Assembly (NCBI GenBank): GCA_947475415.1
Contig: CANJLH010000001.1
Coordinates: 124,001 to 188,000 of the forward strand
Source: Caulobacteraceae bacterium
GTDB taxonomy: Bacteria > Pseudomonadota > Alphaproteobacteria > Caulobacterales > Caulobacteraceae
Reading direction: 5' to 3'
DNA: 64,000 nucleotides
Shown: positions 34,884 through 43,174 of the stretch, in pieces
How positions within the stretch are numbered: position 1 is the first letter of the stretch
How the letters are laid out: each line of letters begins with the position of its first letter
Notes under the pieces: model-generated
Databases searched by the model: none
Told to the model about the DNA's origin: nothing
The model's input: only the letters and a program-made list of their open reading frames with translations
Position numbers and translations under genes: made by a program

Positions 34884-35986
34884 CAATTTGACCTAGCCGT
34901 CGGCGCTGCCGACTGGATCGCCAGAATCATGGCCTGAAGGTCTCCGTCGAGACCATTCATCCGGATCGCGAATTCTGGACGACCCAGCATGCGCGCGCTC
35001 AAGCGATTGAGCGCCCATAGCGGATTTCGGGGCAATCCGCGCCCAGCAGGATTGGCGACGTCCAGGGCCAACATGGTCTGACCATTGTATACGAAGGGCA
35101 TGAAGCCGCGCAGGTCTTCCCAAGCTACAGAGTCGAATGACAGCCGGCGGTCATGGATGCCGCTAGGAAGAATAAGCACCACCGCCCTGCGATCGAAAAG
35201 CGCCAGCAGATAGGTGATCGATGCGGCGCCCAGGATAAGAGCGAACGCCCCGAGCACTGCAAAGATGATCACATGTCCCGGGACCGACAGGTCCCCGAAC
35301 CCGCGCATGCCAACCTGCCAGGCCATCCAGCCCGAAAGGACCGCCATCGCCCCGCTGCCGCTAGACGCCGACAGGAGCCAGCCACGGCGCCAAGCAAAGT
35401 GTCGCGTCGGCGTGACGCGGCGATCCGCCACCGTGTCCTGCAAATCGGCGCCTTCGAGATTTGCTTGCTGTAAATTGGCGCCAGCCAGATCCGCCCGCGC
35501 CAGATTGGCGTCGCTGAAATCAGCCTCGGACAGGTCAGCCCGCCGCAGGGAGGTGTCCTCCAGATTTATTCCGGAGGCTTGCGCCCCACGAAAGTCGGCG
35601 CCGTCGAGGGTCGCCGCCCATACATGCGCCGATCGCAAGTCAGCGCCCTGGAATCGCGCGCCCACCGCGGTTATTTGCAAGGCGGTTGCGCCGCTGAGGT
35701 TTGCGTGACTGAGGTCAGCGCCGTCCAGCCTCGCCTGATTGAGTAAGGCGTCGGCCAAGCGGGCGTTGCGCAGATCCAGACCCCGGGCGTCAACCCCGTG
35801 AAGATCTGCGAAACTGAGGTCGATCCCACCGGCCGCAGCCAATCTCAGCGCCTCGCCAAGCGCCCGTGCGTCGCTATCCGCTGAGGCGAACCCGATTGGA
35901 TTTTCAAAAAGGGTGGCGCCGGTCTCCCGGTGTCGGATTTCCACGCGATTGGCCAATTGGGCGATCCTCTTTTCTGCCCAGTACAA
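34883..35986 (-). CDS. Pentapeptide-repeat protein with C-terminal membrane hairpin
   Basis: A 367-aa protein with a right-handed quadrilateral helix of A(D/N)LxX repeats at about residues 53-186 (for example ADLSEADFSDANLARADLAG). Two hydrophobic segments follow (about 207-232 and 238-268, VIIFAVLGAFALILGAASI). The C-terminal cytosolic-looking part is about 100 residues long (RAVVLILPSGIHDRRLSFDS) and is unlike a repeat. Pentapeptide proteins can shield DNA gyrase or act as scaffolds; coupling to a membrane anchor suggests a scaffold here. The only in-frame start is TTG 35986 without a clear Shine-Dalgarno, so the N-terminus is uncertain. It is translationally coupled to the propeller gene and divergent from the exported protein at 36091. 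Confidence 0.75.
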   Translation of the reverse strand: MYWAEKRIAQLANRVEIRHRETGATLFENPIGFASADSDARALGEALRLAAAGGIDLSFADLHGVDARGLDLRNARLADALLNQARLDGADLSHANLSGATALQITAVGARFQGADLRSAHVWAATLDGADFRGAQASGINLEDTSLRRADLSEADFSDANLARADLAGANLQQANLEGADLQDTVADRRVTPTRHFAWRRGWLLSASSGSGAMAVLSGWMAWQVGMRGFGDLSVPGHVIIFAVLGAFALILGAASITYLLALFDRRAVVLILPSGIHDRRLSFDSVAWEDLRGFMPFVYNGQTMLALDVANPAGRGLPRNPLWALNRLSARMLGRPEFAIRMNGLDGDLQAMILAIQSAAPTARSN

Positions 35987-36090
35987 GGGAAAACCGCCGC
36001 CTGCGAAGCCGAGAAGTCAGAGAGCGCAACTTGCGCTGTGGCCTAGGGGCGCTATGGCTGGCGCCAGATCGCAACTTGAGGAGGCGGGCC

Positions 36091-36630
36091 ATACCTACGC
36101 GCCAGGAAGTTCTGCTCGGAACCGCCGCGATCCTCGTTTCCGTCGCGCTGGGTCCGTCCGCGGCCGCAAAGGGTGCGATACCGCCGCAAACGATCGTAGA
36201 GCGGATTTACGCCCGTGCGATACGTCCACTGCCGGGGGAACACACGCCAGGCGGCGGGAGCTTCCTGTTTGAGAAACCCTCCCTGGCAGTACGGTTCACC
36301 ACCGGCTTCATAGACCTGTGGACCCGGGCGTACGCTGTCGCCGACGAAGACGTAGAAGGTCCGCTGATCGATTTCGACGTGGTCACCAACTCCCAGGACC
36401 CGGACTTCGACCGCTACCGCGCCGAGGTAGAATCCCAGGCCGTTGGCCGCCAAGTGGTGGCCGCCAAGATGTGGACGCGCACCGGCCGCACGCCCGAAGT
36501 CGTGCGCTACGATTTCATCCTCGAACGTGGCGCCTGGCGCATCGACAACATCCGAGGGTCTGTCGAAAACGACCCTTGGTCATTGCGCGATATTCTGAAC
36601 GGCGCCTTCGATAAGACGCCGCTCAAGTAA
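36091..36630 (+). CDS. Exported protein of unknown function (unusual start)
   Basis: A protein of about 179 aa that I do not recognise. It has a signal peptide-like start (PTRQEVLLGTAAILVSVALG, then PSAAA) and a conserved-looking mature part with ERIYARAIRPLP, PLIDFDVVTNSQDPDFDRYR and VVRYDFILERGAWRIDNIRG. This last stretch suggests a lipoprotein or 'DUF3828-like' calcium-independent fold, but that is weak. AGGAGG at 36079-36084 sits six bases before ATA 36091, while the alternative TTG 36076 lacks a Shine-Dalgarno and there is no ATG in frame nearby. Either an ATA start or a base error is possible. It is convergent with the crotonase gene (2 bases apart) and diverges from the pentapeptide gene. 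Confidence 0.65.
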   Translation: MPTRQEVLLGTAAILVSVALGPSAAAKGAIPPQTIVERIYARAIRPLPGEHTPGGGSFLFEKPSLAVRFTTGFIDLWTRAYAVADEDVEGPLIDFDVVTNSQDPDFDRYRAEVESQAVGRQVVAAKMWTRTGRTPEVVRYDFILERGAWRIDNIRGSVENDPWSLRDILNGAFDKTPLK

Positions 36631-36632
36631 TC

Positions 36633-37409
36633 TCAGCCCACGGCGGCCTTCGCCGCTTTCGCCGCACGACGCGCCTCACGCAGGGCTTCGAAATCTTCGG
36701 ACGCGAAAAGGGCCAGCTGCTGCTGCAGTTCACGGCGGATCGCGGCCCGCACGCCGTCTGACCAAAGCTCATCAACAAGGTTCTTCGCCGCCATCATGGC
36801 CTGGTTGGGCTTGGACGCGATCTTGCGGGCCAGCGCCTCCACGTGACTGTCCAGCTCCTCCAGGGGTACGATGAAATCCACCAATCCCCAGGCCAGCGCG
36901 GTTTCCGCATCGACGGGATCGCCAGTCATCAGCATCCACTTGGTCCGCGCCGGCCCGATCAGCGAAGCGGCCAACGCCGAACCACCCTGGTCGACCGCCA
37001 GGCCGTAGTTGACCTCCGGAAGGGAAATGCGAGTTGTCGGCGCGGCGATCCGGAAATCGCACACCAGGGCGTATTCGGCGCCGCCGCCATAGGCGGCCCC
37101 CTTCAGGGCCGCGATCATAGGCTTGCCCATATCGAGCATCATTTTGATCTTCTGCTGGCCGGCGATCATGAATTCGTGGTGCGATACCCCGGGCGGCCGC
37201 TCACCCATCTCACGGAAGTCGCGACCGGCGCAGAAGGATTTCCCCTCCCCCCGCAGGATCACGACCTTGGCGTCGGTGCGCCGACGCGCGTCCTCCAGGA
37301 CCTCGTGCAATTCGTCGCCGAATGCGTCGTTGAACGCGTTGTGCACTTCCGGGCGGTTGAACGTGATCGTGAGTACGCCGTCCGCGCACCGGGATTCGAC
37401 ATAGGCCAT
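36633..37409 (-). CDS. Enoyl-CoA hydratase/isomerase (crotonase family)
   Basis: A 258-aa crotonase with standard length and domain order. LTITFNRPEVHNAFNDAF opens the fold. The oxyanion hole is formed by EGKSFCAGRDFREMG (about residue 60) and AAYGGGAEYALVCDFRIA (about 105). LPEVNYGLAVDQGG follows where the catalytic Glu region lies, and a C-terminal helical tail reaches residue 258. It should hydrate or isomerise an enoyl-CoA in beta-oxidation. It is 41 bases downstream of a dienoyl-CoA-reductase-like SDR gene, which supports a joint role in degrading unsaturated acyl-CoAs. ATG 37409. Confidence 0.92.
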   Translation of the reverse strand: MAYVESRCADGVLTITFNRPEVHNAFNDAFGDELHEVLEDARRRTDAKVVILRGEGKSFCAGRDFREMGERPPGVSHHEFMIAGQQKIKMMLDMGKPMIAALKGAAYGGGAEYALVCDFRIAAPTTRISLPEVNYGLAVDQGGSALAASLIGPARTKWMLMTGDPVDAETALAWGLVDFIVPLEELDSHVEALARKIASKPNQAMMAAKNLVDELWSDGVRAAIRRELQQQLALFASEDFEALREARRAAKAAKAAVG

Positions 37410-37450
37410 GGTTAAGCTCCGCCTGCGATTGTTGTTCCAATGCCCATGTA

Positions 37451-38311
37451 TCAGGGCTTCTTCGACCGCGCCCAGTCGCGCACTGGCTCGAAGGGTGCGA
37501 ATTTCAGACCCCGGCGCAGCCAGTTGGCTCCGTCGATCACTAGGTTATGTCCGGTGATGTAGGAGGCGAAAGGCGAGCACAGGAAGGTGGCAGCCCAGGC
37601 AAGTTCATGCAGTTCGCCGACCCTCAGCGCCGGGATTCGCTGCTCCTGGTCGACCCGTCCGGGCAGATCCTTCAGCACCTGAGGCTGATCTTCATGCGGG
37701 AACACCCCGGGCATCAGGCCATTGACCCGGATTCCGTCAGGGGCCCACTCCACCGACAGGGACTGCACGAGGTTGGCGACACCGGCCTTGGCAGCCGCTG
37801 AGGGCGCCGCGCCGGGGCCGCCGGTCCAGGCGTAGGTGGCGCCAATGCACAGGATCGCGCCGGGCGCCTCCAGCGCGATGCGCCGCCGGGCGAACTCCGT
37901 TGAACAGAAATAGGGACCGTCGAGGGTGATCTGGGTGATCGCCCGCCAGCCGTTTGCCGACAGCTCCTCAGCCGGCACGGGGAAATTGGCCGCGGCGTTG
38001 TTGACCAGGATGGTGACCGGACCCAGAAGCTGTTCGGCCTTGTCAAACCCGGCCTTCACGGACTCGGCCGAGCGCACATCCATCTGGATCGCGACCGCCT
38101 TGCCGCCCACGGCCTCCACAGCGGCCACACCGGACTTCAGATGCTCCTCGCTGCGGGACGCGATCGCGATCCGGCCGCCCAGGCGTGCGAAGCCCTCCGC
38201 CATCGCCTTGCCAAGTCCAGTGCCGCCGCCCGTGATCAGGATCACATCATCGGCGAAGGTGTCGGTGGGCAGAAACGGCGTGTCTCGCGGCCGCGGCGGC
38301 GCTAGGGGCAT
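37451..38311 (-). CDS. SDR resembling 2,4-dienoyl-CoA reductase
   Basis: A 286-aa short-chain dehydrogenase. The cofactor motif is ITGGGTGLGKAMAEGF at about residue 25, and VNNAAANFPVP is the NNAG variant. Instead of the classical Y-x-x-x-K it has TYAWTGGPGAAPSAAAKAG, the layout of 2,4-dienoyl-CoA reductases, where a Tyr lies about 14 residues before the Lys. INGLMPGVF-type and TGHNLVIDGANWL strands close the fold. It should reduce conjugated dienoyl-CoAs with NADPH during oxidation of polyunsaturated or ring-derived chains. It is coupled to the crotonase gene downstream. ATG 38311. The 297-base region beyond it contains no gene. Confidence 0.85.
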   Translation of the reverse strand: MPLAPPRPRDTPFLPTDTFADDVILITGGGTGLGKAMAEGFARLGGRIAIASRSEEHLKSGVAAVEAVGGKAVAIQMDVRSAESVKAGFDKAEQLLGPVTILVNNAAANFPVPAEELSANGWRAITQITLDGPYFCSTEFARRRIALEAPGAILCIGATYAWTGGPGAAPSAAAKAGVANLVQSLSVEWAPDGIRVNGLMPGVFPHEDQPQVLKDLPGRVDQEQRIPALRVGELHELAWAATFLCSPFASYITGHNLVIDGANWLRRGLKFAPFEPVRDWARSKKP

Positions 38312-38608
38312 GGATCATCCTCCCGAGAATTCCACCGGCTTAGTTGCCGGTCGAACCGGTTGATTATCTGCACGCGGCGAGGTTTGCGCCAGGGGCGGCA
38401 AAGTTGTTTCGTCGAGCATCGCATATCTGATGGTCGGGCGGCCAATAGGCACGGGTGGCCCCCCACGTCACCCCATCTCGGGGACGCGATTCAACATACC
38501 TGAAGGTTGCCCTCACGAACGAAGCCCCAACCAGAGGTACCCCGTGAAATTTTCCGGCGCCGGCGATGCGTAAACCAAAAAATCGAACTCTTCGTCTATG
38601 TCGTCCCT
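38312..38608. other. Non-coding stretch before polysaccharide locus
   Basis: This region separates the leftward SDR from the rightward glycosyltransferase and should hold both promoters. A short perfect inverted repeat, ACCGGC at 38334-38339 and GCCGGT at 38346-38351, is visible without a T-tract. I see no gene, RNA or recognisable promoter motif. Confidence 0.4.
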
Positions 38609-39625
38609 ATGGATACTAAAGAGTCCCGCATGGCCGCACCGGCGCGCGTAGCCGTGATCGTGCCCGCCTACGGCCTCGCCCATCTAGTTGGCGAAGCCCT
38701 GCTATCACTGCAGCGGCAGTCCCTGCCGGACTGGGAGTGCGTGGTGGTGGACGACGGTTCACCCGATGACGTGGGGAGCACCATCGCACCCTTCTTAACC
38801 GATCCGCGCATACGGTTTCTCGCAACGGAGAACCATGGCGTTTCAGCGGCGCGCAACCGCGCGATCCGCGAAACTGCCTCTCCACTGGTTGCGCTGCTTG
38901 ATGGTGACGACCTGTTCCGGCCCGATTACCTGGAGATCATGGTTCCGCTGCTCGAAGCCGACCCGTCTATCCGCTTCGCCACCAGCAATTCGCAAATTTT
39001 CGGGGCGGTGGCGCGCGAGCGGCTATTTTTTAGCGCCAACCGCGCCGTGGAGCACGGATTATGCGGCACCCTGGCCGACGTGCTCGACCGCAAGTTCGGC
39101 GTACACATATGCACCACTTTCCGTCGCGCGGATTTCGATGCGGTCGGCGGATTCGATGAGACCATGACTCAGAGCGAAGACTTGGACTTATGGGTGCGGC
39201 TGCTGCAACTGGGTGGGGAAGCGCGCTATGTCGATCGCGTCCTGAGCGACTATCGAGTTCGGGCCGGTTCCGGCTCCTCCCACGGGGGGCGAATTCTGCA
39301 AGGCAACATCACTGTCTATGAAAAGGCCCGCAAGGCGTTGCCGGAAATGGCGCAGGAGCAGGCGTTGCTGGAGAGGCTGATCTTAGGACAGCGCAAGTTG
39401 TTGGACTTTGAGAACGCCATCGACCGGATCATCTGTGGCGACACCGCGCAGGGGATTGCCGCGTTGAGGCGCGCAGGGCCCGATCAAGTCGGAAGCGCAG
39501 CGTGGCGCCTCTCGTTCATGCTGTGGGGCCTGTTTCCAGGGTGTGCCATATGGATGCTGCGTTGGCGTCGCAAAGCACACCGCCGGGGCGCGCGGGGTTG
39601 GCTGGATGTTCTGCGCAGAAATTGA
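38609..39625 (+). CDS. Glycosyltransferase family 2
   Basis: A 338-aa GT-A-fold transferase. It begins with VAVIVPAYGLAHLVGEALLS, has VVVDDGSPDD for nucleotide binding, the divalent-metal DxD as ALLDGDDLFRPDY (about residue 100), and QSEDLDLWVRL providing the catalytic acidic residues. The C-terminus has a hydrophobic stretch (LSFMLWGLFPGCAIWML) that may anchor it to the inner membrane. It likely adds a sugar to a lipid-linked oligosaccharide. Two in-frame ATGs (38609 and 38630) are possible; neither has a strong Shine-Dalgarno. It is the only rightward gene at the left end of the polysaccharide locus, convergent with a GT8 gene about 157 bases away. Confidence 0.88.
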   Translation: MDTKESRMAAPARVAVIVPAYGLAHLVGEALLSLQRQSLPDWECVVVDDGSPDDVGSTIAPFLTDPRIRFLATENHGVSAARNRAIRETASPLVALLDGDDLFRPDYLEIMVPLLEADPSIRFATSNSQIFGAVARERLFFSANRAVEHGLCGTLADVLDRKFGVHICTTFRRADFDAVGGFDETMTQSEDLDLWVRLLQLGGEARYVDRVLSDYRVRAGSGSSHGGRILQGNITVYEKARKALPEMAQEQALLERLILGQRKLLDFENAIDRIICGDTAQGIAALRRAGPDQVGSAAWRLSFMLWGLFPGCAIWMLRWRRKAHRRGARGWLDVLRRN

Positions 39626-39782
39626 CGCGCAAGCGAAGTGACCGTCGCAGACCCCAGCCGAAGCAGGCGAATGGAGGTTGAACGGTACAGCTCACGTCGA
39701 CCATTACGGGTTTTCCCTGACCAAGCGGGTCGGGTCGCGACGGCCACCAGACTGCGCCGCAACTGAGACCGCCCGAACATCT

Positions 39783-40808
39783 TCAATGGCGGGGCGCGGC
39801 TCCCCGTATGAGAACTTCAGTGCGCACAAGTATTCGTCCGATCGTCGTGCGGCGCAGGACCCTGTCCCAGGTATAATTTACCCTAAATATATAGAAAGCG
39901 TAGTTGACGACGCGCTCGCAGAGATTGGACCAGCGGCGGTCGACCGGCGCTGCGCCCTTCCAAGGGGTGCGGTGAAGATAGCGCCAATAGAGGCCCTTAT
40001 GCGGGGTCGGCATGACGAATAGCCACGGCTTGCGCATCGTTGTGTAGTGGAGGATAGCCGGGCTTCGCATCGCCCGTTTGACAGCCTCCGGATCTAAAGT
40101 CACTTCCCCCCGCGGAAGCCGCCACAGCCGCGCCGGAACATTCCATCGATAGTCAATGACCTTGATTTCACCTTTGAGCACCGCATTGATTGCGTCCTGG
40201 TCGTGGAATTCAAGCCTGTCGCCTTCTTGTTCGATATAGTCCGACAGACGTTTGAGGGCCTCCGTGGACCGCCACCTGGCGAGGTTCAGCAGCAGCACGC
40301 CGGCATTGACGTAGGGGGCGTTGGAGGGGAGTCCCAACGCCTCAAGTCTGGTGCTTTGAAATGGCTCCCGCGCAGCGGCCAGGGTGTACTCGCTAAGGTC
40401 GATCTCCCAAAGCGGTCCAAGGTCCCCCAGGACCAAGAGATCGGCGTCAAGATACAAAATCTTGTCAAGAGTTTCGGGAAGCACCTCGGCGGCGAACAGC
40501 CTCAAATAGGTGTCTCGCGTGATATGATGAGAAGTGTGCCACCGTGCATCCTGACCCCACTCGAAACCATGGATCTTTAGTTGGGCGTTTTTGAAGTCCT
40601 CGATCGTCGCGGAGAGTCGTTGCTCCAGCTCCGCGTCGCGTCGGCTGGTGATCAGGTGAATTTCCAGAGAATGTGCCTGATTGTTCTCAACGAGCGAGAA
40701 CAGCGCAGCGGCGAGGTGTTGAAAATAGCCCGGATCGCAGCAAAACAGCACCCGGATGGGCGTCTGAGTGGAGGAAAAGGTTTGCTTCTCTAGACCCGGC
40801 GCGGTCAT
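39783..40808 (-). CDS. Glycosyltransferase family 8
   Basis: A 341-aa retaining transferase like LgtC/GspA. Signature elements are VLFCCDPGYFQHLAAALFS, the metal-binding DxD ILYLDADLLVLGDLG (about residue 116), APYVNAGVLLLNL, HDQDAINAVLKG and ILHYTTMRKPW with the His ligand. GT8 enzymes transfer glucose or galactose from UDP-sugars to lipopolysaccharide or proteins. The C-terminal 70 residues are basic and may associate with the membrane. ATG 40808. It follows the GT2 gene at 40932 in the same leftward direction with a 123-base gap, so it may have its own promoter. The gap on its other side is AT-richer than the surroundings. Confidence 0.9.
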   Translation of the reverse strand: MTAPGLEKQTFSSTQTPIRVLFCCDPGYFQHLAAALFSLVENNQAHSLEIHLITSRRDAELEQRLSATIEDFKNAQLKIHGFEWGQDARWHTSHHITRDTYLRLFAAEVLPETLDKILYLDADLLVLGDLGPLWEIDLSEYTLAAAREPFQSTRLEALGLPSNAPYVNAGVLLLNLARWRSTEALKRLSDYIEQEGDRLEFHDQDAINAVLKGEIKVIDYRWNVPARLWRLPRGEVTLDPEAVKRAMRSPAILHYTTMRKPWLFVMPTPHKGLYWRYLHRTPWKGAAPVDRRWSNLCERVVNYAFYIFRVNYTWDRVLRRTTIGRILVRTEVLIRGAAPRH

Positions 40809-40931
40809 CGGCAGGTATTTCCGTTGGTTCGGCGGCCTGGTGGGAGAAAGCTGGCCCGCACGTGCTTCCGCACCGATGAATGTTTCGCGATGTAGACGCT
40901 CTTCAGGACTGAAACGGCAGGTATCGCCACG

Positions 40932-42032
40932 TCAAACGGCCCTCGCCAGCGACTGCGGCCAGGCGGTTTCCATCCAGCCGACCGATTCCGGCCAGTGGCC
41001 GATGAGCTCGAGCGTTTCGGCGGCTGAGGGTTGAGCCGCCTCGCCGCCTTTTCCGCGCAGCCATTCGATCAGCGGCCGCGCCAGCCGATAGCCACCCAGC
41101 CCGATCATCCGCTTGGCCAGTAGGGTGCGGCCGACCGGCGACCTTCCAAGCGGATAGCCGATCTCCTCGGCGAAGGCGACGAAGTGGTCCGAGCCGTCGA
41201 CGTCACCAGCCTCGAAGCGACGATGGGCTTGGTAGAGCGCGGTCGTCGCGCAGCGGAGCCGGGAGATTTCCAACCACCGATCGGGTTGGTCCGCTTCCGA
41301 GCTCAACACCGTCGCGATCTTCGTCACCGCGCGCATGCATTCACGAAGGTCTCGGCTGGGGTCAGCCTTGTAGTAATCGCTCATGTTCGAGCCGTGCAGC
41401 CGATAGTAACCGAAGACGGCGTCAACAAACCCGATATCGGAGCACAGCGCTGCGCGCATCCACATTTCGTAGTCGCTGGTGTGCGGCAGTTCCGGGTCGT
41501 AGGGCCCGAGCTCATGCTGCAGTTTGGTGCGCAGGATCGCCGTTGGCGTGATCACCGGGTTTCCGAACTCGCAGCAGTGCTCGATGAAGCGGTGGCCCGG
41601 AATGATGGAAGCTCTGGGAGAAACAGTTTCAGGCGCGCCGACAGGCTCCGCTTCGCCCCGCAGCAGCACGCCCCAGCCGTAGGTCATGCCGACATTGGGG
41701 TGGGCCTCCATCAGGGCCGTCGCGCGAGCCAGCGCGCTCGGCGCCAAGGCGTCGTCAGCCGAAAGCAGCAGGCAATAGTCGGCGCTCGCCCAGTCGAAGA
41801 GTCCTTCGTTAATGGTGCGGAAAAAACCTTGATTGACCTCGTGGCGGCGGAAGTTCACGCGGGGGTTCTCAGCCGCCAACCGCTCGCCGACCTCGCGGGT
41901 GTTGTCGGGCGAACAATCGTCGATGATCAGCACCCGGACGTCCACGCCCTCCTGATCCAGCGCCGTTTCGACACATCCGCGCAGGAATCGGCCGTAATTG
42001 TAACAAGGGATAACGACGTCGACCGCGCTCAT
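40932..42032 (-). CDS. Glycosyltransferase family 2
   Basis: A 366-aa transferase with GT-A fold. AVDVVIPCYNYGRFLRGCVE opens the protein, VLIIDDCSPDNTREVG binds the nucleotide, LLLSADDALAPSA contains the acidic metal site (ADD in place of DxD), and TSDYEMWMRAAL provides further acidic residues. It probably elongates the polysaccharide made by this locus. ATG 42032 overlaps the aminotransferase stop as ATGA; an upstream in-frame start at 42047 is less likely. It is the last of a tightly overlapping leftward set of five genes, so its product should act with the aminotransferases, epimerase and dehydrogenase encoded upstream. Confidence 0.9.
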   Translation of the reverse strand: MSAVDVVIPCYNYGRFLRGCVETALDQEGVDVRVLIIDDCSPDNTREVGERLAAENPRVNFRRHEVNQGFFRTINEGLFDWASADYCLLLSADDALAPSALARATALMEAHPNVGMTYGWGVLLRGEAEPVGAPETVSPRASIIPGHRFIEHCCEFGNPVITPTAILRTKLQHELGPYDPELPHTSDYEMWMRAALCSDIGFVDAVFGYYRLHGSNMSDYYKADPSRDLRECMRAVTKIATVLSSEADQPDRWLEISRLRCATTALYQAHRRFEAGDVDGSDHFVAFAEEIGYPLGRSPVGRTLLAKRMIGLGGYRLARPLIEWLRGKGGEAAQPSAAETLELIGHWPESVGWMETAWPQSLARAV

Positions 42033-43174
42033 CAGGATGCCCCGCAAGCTACCTTTAGCGCCGAGATCACCTGATCCTGCTCGTCATGCGTCATCTGTGG
42101 ATAGAGCGGCAGGACGATGCAGCTATCCTGTGCGGCCTCTGAATTCGGCAGCGGCCGATGCAACTGTTGATCGGAATAGACCGCCTCACGGTGGGCATTC
42201 ATGATCCCGCGGCGGGTCGCGATACCCTGATCAAGCATGGCTTGCATAACCATGCGTTGGTCGCAGTGGACCGGCAGACGGACACAGTAACCCTGGAAAT
42301 TGCTGCGGGCGTAGATGGGCTCCACTGGCGGCGCGAGGCCGTTGTCGCCAGCCAACTTCTCAGAGTAACGGGCGGCCAGCGCGCGGCGGACCGGCACGAT
42401 GTCGTTGAGGCGCTTCAACTGCTCACGTCCGACAGCTGCCTGGATGTCGGTCATGCGGTAGTTGAAACCCATCACCGCGTGCGACTCGAAGATCACCTGG
42501 GGCGAACCGTGTCGCACGGTGTCCGGGACGCTCATACCGTGCTGGCGCAACAGGCGAAACTGCGCGTCCCACTCGGCGTGGCGCGTTACGATCATGCCGC
42601 CATCGCCGGTATTCATGATCTTGCGGGGGTGAAAGGAGAAGCAGGCTACATCGCCGTGCGGCCGGCCGATCCGCTCCCAGTTTCCGTCCCAGAGCACCTC
42701 GCTGCCAATAGCGCAGGCGGCATCCTCGACAACCGGGATTCCATGGGCCCGGCCGATCGCTGTGATCGCGGCCAGGTCACAGGGCATACCCATCTGGTGC
42801 ACGCAGAGGATCGCGCTGGTCCTCTCCGATAACGCCGCCTCGATCTGGCCGGCCTCCATGTTGAAGGTGACCGGATCAATGTCCACGAACACCGGGGTCG
42901 CGCCGCAGTAGCGGACCGCATTGGCTGTGGCGATATAGGAATGGCTAACGGTCACCACCTCGTCGCCCGGCTTCACCCCCGCCACCAGCAGGGCCAGGTG
43001 CAGGGCCGTCGTGCAGTTGGAGACCGCCGCGGCGTGCGGCGCGCCGACGTACGCCGCGAATTCCTTTTCGAACGCAGCCACTTCGGGGCCCTGTGTGGTC
43101 CAGCCGCTGTGGATCACACGCCGAACGGCGTCGGCCTCGCGGTCGTCCATCACCGGCTTGATGATCGGGATCAT
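42032..43174 (-). CDS. DegT/DnrJ/EryC1/StrS sugar aminotransferase
   Basis: A 380-aa PLP-dependent aminotransferase that should install an amino group on a keto-sugar nucleotide. NCTTALHLALL binds the cofactor, EDAACAIGSEV contains the Asp that pairs with PLP, and the Schiff-base lysine is K185 in FSFHPRKIMNTGDGG. FNYRMTDIQAAVG contributes to the dimer active site. The gene lies directly after an NAD-dependent epimerase/dehydratase, with ATGA overlap, so a C4-keto product of that enzyme is a natural substrate (perosamine-type or related). ATG 43174 (MIPIIKP) was chosen over an upstream start. A second, distinct DegT gene occurs at 44150. Confidence 0.92.
   Translation of the reverse strand: MIPIIKPVMDDREADAVRRVIHSGWTTQGPEVAAFEKEFAAYVGAPHAAAVSNCTTALHLALLVAGVKPGDEVVTVSHSYIATANAVRYCGATPVFVDIDPVTFNMEAGQIEAALSERTSAILCVHQMGMPCDLAAITAIGRAHGIPVVEDAACAIGSEVLWDGNWERIGRPHGDVACFSFHPRKIMNTGDGGMIVTRHAEWDAQFRLLRQHGMSVPDTVRHGSPQVIFESHAVMGFNYRMTDIQAAVGREQLKRLNDIVPVRRALAARYSEKLAGDNGLAPPVEPIYARSNFQGYCVRLPVHCDQRMVMQAMLDQGIATRRGIMNAHREAVYSDQQLHRPLPNSEAAQDSCIVLPLYPQMTHDEQDQVISALKVACGAS

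Noticed and set aside
38334..38351. Short inverted repeat ACCGGC/GCCGGT as a terminator
   Set aside because: The six-base stem has no T-tract on either strand, so it is not a convincing intrinsic terminator.
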